Part shown: positions 60,306-64,000 of the stretch, one piece after another
Position numbering within the stretch: the first letter of the stretch is position 1
Layout of the letters: every line of letters begins with the position of its first letter
Source of the DNA: Bryobacterales bacterium
GTDB taxonomy: Bacteria; Acidobacteriota; Terriglobia; Bryobacterales; Bryobacteraceae
Direction: 5' to 3'
Assembly: GCA_016789905.1 (NCBI GenBank)
Contig: JAEUQC010000060.1
Span: forward strand, 1 to 64,000
Length of the DNA stretch: 64,000 nt
Made by a program: the position numbers and the translations under genes
The notes under the pieces: generated by a model
The model's input: only the letters and a program-made list of their open reading frames with translations
Database searches by the model: none
Told to the model about the DNA's origin: nothing

Positions 60306-60974
60306 TTAGTCCAACCCCGCGACCCGCGAACGCCCGGCTACGGCACCGGCTTCCACCAGTTCCGCATTCAGGGCCACTGTCTCTCCCAGCGCCAGATCCA
60401 CTTTTTTCACCCAGGGCTGGTAGCCTGGCTTTTTCACGACGAGCGTGTGAGGCCCGGCAAGAAGGCGCGTCAATTCCGCGGTCGGCGTTACGCCCCAGAA
60501 CACGCCATCCACTTCCAACTCCGCGTAAGAAGGCGCGGAAGTGATTCGCACAGAGGTAGTCTGCGTATGCGATTCCACTTCCGGGCGCCGTCCACCCTTT
60601 CTAATTTGCCGGTCCAGATCGGCCGCCACGGCCTCCGCAGCCCGCCGCCTTTGCAGGGACGAACCGTTCATCGGCAGCGTCTGTTTGTAGACCACCGCAT
60701 TTGTCCGCACGTCAATAGCTTCCACGTGTCCAACCCGCGCGGCCGCCTTCCGGAATGGCAAACGAACCCATCCGCCTGCGTCTCCGTCCGCTTTCACAGT
60801 GAGTTCATAATCCGCCGCCGCTCGCGTTGGAACCAGCGTAACGGGCACAGCTTTCACGTGAATCGCCTCCGCCAATCGCGGTTCATTTGCAACAAACACG
60901 CGTGCATTTCGCGGAATCGAGTCCTGAGCGCAAAGAGGCAGCAAAATCAAGAGCAATAGCAGAGCTTGCTTCAT
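60306..60974 (-). CDS. Exported PEGA-domain protein
   Basis: 222 aa with a signal peptide (LLLLLILLPLCAQ). The C-terminal PEGA domain spans about residues 143-205 (VRITSAPSYAELEVDGVFWGVTPTAELTRLLAGPHTLVVKKPGYQ), a small beta-sandwich common in cell-surface proteins. The N-terminal 130 residues look like a beta-rich module with no family match (ELTVKADGDAGGWVRL). Probably envelope-associated; function unknown. Confidence 0.85.
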   Translation of the reverse strand: MKQALLLLLILLPLCAQDSIPRNARVFVANEPRLAEAIHVKAVPVTLVPTRAAADYELTVKADGDAGGWVRLPFRKAAARVGHVEAIDVRTNAVVYKQTLPMNGSSLQRRRAAEAVAADLDRQIRKGGRRPEVESHTQTTSVRITSAPSYAELEVDGVFWGVTPTAELTRLLAGPHTLVVKKPGYQPWVKKVDLALGETVALNAELVEAGAVAGRSRVAGLD

Positions 60975-61033
60975 GCCCCATGGTAGGAGGGATATGCGAG
61001 CCAGTCACTCCAACAAAGACCCTAGAGAGACTA

Positions 61034-61089
61034 AGGAAAAAGACGGGCGAACGGCCCCCTGTCTCGGTTGAAACCGGGAAACCGTTCGC
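61034..61089 (-). terminator. Intrinsic terminator after yggX
   Basis: Minus-strand stem of 8 pairs, GCGAACGG (61089-61082) with CCGTTCGC (61054-61047), enclosing an inner CGGT/ACCG hairpin, followed by CCGTCTTTTT (61046-61037). Lies 45 bases after the yggX stop. Confidence 0.55.
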
Positions 61090-61133
61090 ACCGTTTGGTT
61101 AGGCGAACATCGTTTGGCCACGCACCGGCGGGC

Positions 61134-61421
61134 TTACTTTTCCGTCGTATAGCCCGGCGGCAGGGAAACGCCCTGGCCGAAAAAGAACTGTTCCATCTGC
61201 TGAAACAGGAACTCCTGGGCCTCTTTTGTTCCCAGGTTCAAGCGGTATTCATTCATGAGCATCTTCATATGCTCCACCCACATTTTCCAGGCGTCTTTGG
61301 AAACGGTGTCGTAGATTCGCTTCCCCATCGGATGCGCTTCGAAGGGGTTCTCATCGAGGCCGGGCAGTTCTTTCTGGAGCTTGGCGCAGAACACCATGCG
61401 AACGGATTTTGGATCAGACAT
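61134..61421 (-). CDS. yggX: Fe(2+)-trafficking/oxidative damage protection protein YggX
   Basis: 95 aa from ATG at 61421. Family sequence is clear: RMVFCAKLQKELPGLDENPFEAHPMGKRIYDTVSKDAWKMWVEHMKMLMNEYRLNL and MEQFFFGQG. The Cys near the N-terminus is the conserved one. YggX helps protect or repair Fe-S clusters under oxidative stress. Overlap-free run with the 104-aa gene upstream (ends 34 bases before). Confidence 0.95.
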   Translation of the reverse strand: MSDPKSVRMVFCAKLQKELPGLDENPFEAHPMGKRIYDTVSKDAWKMWVEHMKMLMNEYRLNLGTKEAQEFLFQQMEQFFFGQGVSLPPGYTTEK

Positions 61422-61454
61422 AGACGCGTTTCTTGCCTCCCACGTGGCAAGCAA

Positions 61455-61769
61455 CTAGGATAGCGTAGCTTGGCCGTCCACGGCGAGGCGCTTGGCCTTG
61501 TTGGCTGCCAAATAGAACGACAGCTTCATTGGCTCGCGCGATCCTTTTTCCATCTGGCGCTGCACCGCCCGCTGGTAGCGCCGCAACGTCTCCCGCTTCT
61601 GCCCGTCTTTCAGATCACACATCTGAATATCCAGCAACAGTTCGATTTCCCAGGGACGAAACGTATTGCGAATCAACTTGCCCCGCAACAGTTCATTCAT
61701 TAGCCGGTTGAACTGCGCCAGAATCGTATCGGCATCCAGTTCCGGCAAGCCGTCAATGTGACGCGACAT
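61455..61769 (-). CDS. Small helical protein upstream of yggX, unknown
   Basis: 104 aa from ATG at 61769, chosen because GGAGG lies five bases before it (a start at 61805 lacks one). Almost all helical: ADTILAQFNRLMNELLRGKLIRNTFRPWEIELLLDIQMCDLKDGQKRETLRRYQRAVQRQM. A Trp-Glu and a charged C-terminal helix suggest a protein- or nucleic-acid-binding adaptor. No family recognised. Probably in one transcript with yggX. Confidence 0.7.
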   Translation of the reverse strand: MSRHIDGLPELDADTILAQFNRLMNELLRGKLIRNTFRPWEIELLLDIQMCDLKDGQKRETLRRYQRAVQRQMEKGSREPMKLSFYLAANKAKRLAVDGQATLS

Positions 61770-61887
61770 TCGCTCCTCCGGAACTTTTTTTGGCGTGGTG
61801 TTCATTCAATTTCGTAGCAATACCCGTTCGCCGCCCCGACTCGCCGCCCGGATGGGTTTCCTTTGATTTTGATCTTACAATAAACTC

Positions 61888-63579
61888 GTGCGCCGAACCC
61901 TAATGCATTTCCCTCTTTTTCTACTGAGTTTTGCCTTTGCCGCGGTGCCGCCAACCGATCAACGGGCCGCCGAAACCATCGACACATCTACCCCCTTTTT
62001 CGAGAAGCAGTATAGTGCCTGGCCCGGCCCCATCACCCGCCAGCGGTGGGAGGCACGGCGTCTCGCCTTGCAAACGCAGATCCTCACGGCCGCCGGACTC
62101 CACCCCCTGCCGGCCAAACGAACCAAGCCGCGCGCTCAGATTTTCGGCAAGAAGGTCTATGATGGGTTCTCCGTCGAGAAGGTCCTGATCGAGACGTCCC
62201 CCAACTACTGGCTGGGCGCAAATCTATATCGCCCCCTCACCACCGGGCGCCATCCGGCGATTCTGAGCCCGCATGGGCATTGGAAAGAGGGACGGCTGGA
62301 GCAGACCGAATTGGGTAACATTCCAGCCCGCGCCGTTATGTTGGCGCGCATGGGGTTCGTGGTTCTCAACTACGACATGGCCGGCTACAACGACACGAAA
62401 CAGACACCCCATGCCTTCGGAGATGCCAAGGAGCAACTGTGGAATTGGGGCCCGCTTGGCCTCCAACTTTGGAATTCCATCCGGGCTACCGATTTTATTC
62501 AGTCGCTCCCGGATGTCGATCCGGAGCGACTAGGCGCCACCGGCGCCTCCGGAGGCGGCACGCAGACGTTTCTTCTGACGGCGGTGGATGATCGAATCAA
62601 AGTATCCGCCCCGGTCAACATGATCTCCGGCATTATGCAGGGCGGCAGCCCGTGTGAGAACTCGCCGGGCCTTCGGATCGGCACGTTCAACGTGGAACTC
62701 GGCGCGCTCAGCGCCCCCAGGCCCATGCTGATGGTAGCCGCCACGGGGGACTGGACCCGCAACACCCCCAAACAAGAGTTCCCCGCCATTAAGAGCATTT
62801 ATGGTCTTTACGACAAAGAGCCGCTACTGGAATCGGTCCAGTTCAATGCCCCTCATAACTACAACCGGGCCAGCCGCGAGGCCGTTTACGATTTCTTCGC
62901 CCGCAAGATGCTCGGCCTGGAACACGGTCCCAAGGAATCCGATATTCCCGTGTTCTCAAAATCGGACCTGCTTTCACTCGACGGCCGCGAACTCCCGCGC
63001 GGCGCGCTCAGCTACAACCAGGTTTTCGAGCAGTTCAAGAAGGGCCTGCCACGGCGTTTCAGCCGCGAACGTCTGATGGCCGCTCTCCATGCCGAATGGC
63101 CCGAGACCGTCGAGGCGGAGGAGTCCGCCGGTTCGTTCGCCCTAACCCGCCCGGGGCGGAATGATCGCGTGGAAGGCAAGGTGTTGGGCGGAACCGGAAA
63201 ACCGGTTCTGGTTGTCCATCCCGGCGGCATCGACGAAGCGGAGAGCAACGCGGCGGTGAAGGCGTTGGCCGCGGCCGGGCGCCGCGTGCTTATCCTCAAA
63301 CCATATAAGGCGCCGCCGGTGGACGACAGGGTGAAATACTATTTGACCTTTCAGAAGTCCGAAGCCGCCGAACGCGCCCAGGACATCCTCACCACGTTGC
63401 GCTGGCTTTCGCAAAAAGGAGAAAAGCCCGAACTGCTTGGCCTGGAAGCCGCTGACACCTGGGTTCGCGTTGCTGACGCCATGACGCCGGGCGGAGCAAA
63501 ACCCACCGGCCTGCCGGCCACAGATGAAGAGTGGCTTCGAGTCTTTCCGGCCCCGGGAATTCGATGGGCACTGCCATAG
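61888..63579 (+). CDS. Exported alpha/beta hydrolase (AXE1/DLH-like), large
   Basis: 563 aa, GTG at 61888 (ATG at 61903 possible). Signal peptide (MHFPLFLLSFAFA). Two parts: an N-terminal acetyl-xylan-esterase-like hydrolase (SPHGHWKEGRLEQ, VLNYDMAGYNDTK, nucleophile GASGGGTQTF at about residue 220, Asp in AATGDWTRN, His in NAPHNYNRAS at about 330), and a C-terminal region of about 200 residues with its own beta/alpha pattern (PVLVVHPGGIDEAESNAAVKALAAAGRRVLIL) that looks like a second, non-catalytic hydrolase-like module. TACAAT lies 6 bases before the GTG. Substrate unknown, likely an acylated plant or microbial glycan. Confidence 0.85.
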   Translation: MRRTLMHFPLFLLSFAFAAVPPTDQRAAETIDTSTPFFEKQYSAWPGPITRQRWEARRLALQTQILTAAGLHPLPAKRTKPRAQIFGKKVYDGFSVEKVLIETSPNYWLGANLYRPLTTGRHPAILSPHGHWKEGRLEQTELGNIPARAVMLARMGFVVLNYDMAGYNDTKQTPHAFGDAKEQLWNWGPLGLQLWNSIRATDFIQSLPDVDPERLGATGASGGGTQTFLLTAVDDRIKVSAPVNMISGIMQGGSPCENSPGLRIGTFNVELGALSAPRPMLMVAATGDWTRNTPKQEFPAIKSIYGLYDKEPLLESVQFNAPHNYNRASREAVYDFFARKMLGLEHGPKESDIPVFSKSDLLSLDGRELPRGALSYNQVFEQFKKGLPRRFSRERLMAALHAEWPETVEAEESAGSFALTRPGRNDRVEGKVLGGTGKPVLVVHPGGIDEAESNAAVKALAAAGRRVLILKPYKAPPVDDRVKYYLTFQKSEAAERAQDILTTLRWLSQKGEKPELLGLEAADTWVRVADAMTPGGAKPTGLPATDEEWLRVFPAPGIRWALP

Positions 63580-63600
63580 GCGCCAGCCGGCTCCAAGGAT

Positions 63601-64000
63601 CTACATTGGCCGCAAACCAAACGCGGAGAAGGCCCGTGTGATCGATTGCGCCGAAACAAAGAACCCCGTACCCGTCCCTTCAAAGCCGGCGAAGTGCAGA
63701 CCGAGTACCTGGCGGCTGCTTTCATCCACGACCGCGCCCCCGGAATCACCACCCATAAGAGGTTCGGCGTAGTTTACTTCGACGACGTCCTGAAAGTGGA
63801 ACCGATTGCCCAGGAAAACCATTGTGAAGTGGTTCAATACGCTCTGGACCACTCCGCTAATCACCTTTCGCCGAGTGAACACCTGGACGCGACGCGACGG
63901 GCTTGCCAGGAACTCGCTTAGCGTCAGGTTGCCCATCGCATTGCCAGGCGCCAACCGTAGCGGCAGGTTGGACAGTGTCACACCAGGCGCGGGCTCAATC
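63601..64000 (-). CDS. Trypsin-like serine protease, N-terminus cut by window edge
   Basis: The frame is open to the right edge, so the start is missing; 132 codons are visible to the stop TAG at 63601. The serine nucleophile is in LMGGDSGGAVVDESS, the chymotrypsin-fold signature, followed by VLGLHFAGFEGTGTGFFVSA. Upstream strands (RKVISGVVQSVLNHFTMVFLGNRFHFQDVVEVN) fit the second barrel. His and Asp of the triad would lie beyond the window. It may be a secreted protease or a Nal1/HtrA-like enzyme. Confidence 0.75.
   Translation of the reverse strand, partial: IEPAPGVTLSNLPLRLAPGNAMGNLTLSEFLASPSRRVQVFTRRKVISGVVQSVLNHFTMVFLGNRFHFQDVVEVNYAEPLMGGDSGGAVVDESSRQVLGLHFAGFEGTGTGFFVSAQSITRAFSAFGLRPM

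Overview
The window is GC-rich bacterial chromosome, densely coded on both strands. I see no rRNA, tRNA, CRISPR array, prophage or intact insertion sequence. The gene mix points to an acidobacterium of the Solibacter/Bryobacter type: squalene-hopene cyclase, DUF1501 and planctomycete-type cytochrome domains, ThuA and Gfo/Idh/MocA proteins, Tat-exported enzymes of sugar breakdown, carboxypeptidase-regulatory-like domains and PEP-CTERM tails. This placement is inference from content, not from a marker gene. No gene-free stretch exceeds about 200 bases; the longest are 45559-45698 and 52341-52538.

Layout. 1-9731: a Rpn-type nuclease cut by the left edge, a proton-pumping pyrophosphatase (hppA), rlmI, a small heat-shock protein, msrQ, a lipoprotein with a PEP-CTERM tail, and an oxidoreductase coupled to squalene-hopene cyclase (shc, to 11692). 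11813-20417: a lytic transglycosylase, two sugar-acid (Weimberg-type) enzymes, a run of LemA, nucleotidyltransferase, TPM and M16 peptidase genes, then rlmN. 20585-26031: ThuA, SDR, diguanylate cyclase, a lone IF-1, wecB and a single-domain Clp-type ATPase. 26037-31394: TlpA/GlcD operon, then two unequal PTPS-family genes coupled to folE. 31434-36763: a frameshifted M36 peptidase, a hydrolase, and an operon starting with a LysW-like hyperacidic protein and ending in two thioredoxin-fold genes. 36760-43210: FkbM methyltransferase and an overlapping operon rpiB-deoC-GAF/SpoIIE phosphatase-lysA-cyclase. 43311-45532: a tiny Lys-rich secreted peptide facing a NarX/NarL-type two-component pair. 45724-51645: a six-gene sugar-acid/sugar operon. 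51792-58628: a short PEP-CTERM protein and a six-gene operon MBOAT - SGNH - SGNH - ACP - KAS III-like - methyltransferase. 58790-64000: a sulfatase, PEGA protein, Fe-S protection protein YggX, a large esterase and a trypsin-like protease cut by the right edge.

Two systems look new to me. (1) At 29197-30642 two tandem PTPS/QueD paralogs have complementary losses: the first keeps the Asp-His pair but lacks the catalytic Cys and one zinc His; the second keeps zinc ligands and Cys but lacks Asp-His. PTPS active sites are formed between subunits, so the pair may make a composite heteromeric enzyme fed by the adjacent GTP cyclohydrolase I. (2) At 52539-58628 an operon resembles the Dlt logic (MBOAT, carrier protein, SGNH partners) but has, in place of an adenylating enzyme, a KAS III-like protein whose catalytic Cys is Ser, suggesting an ACP-fed extracytoplasmic O-acylation system. 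Also notable: DeoC and RpiB carrying the N-terminal extensions expected of bacterial-microcompartment cargo, and paired palindromic REPIN-like repeats at two loci.
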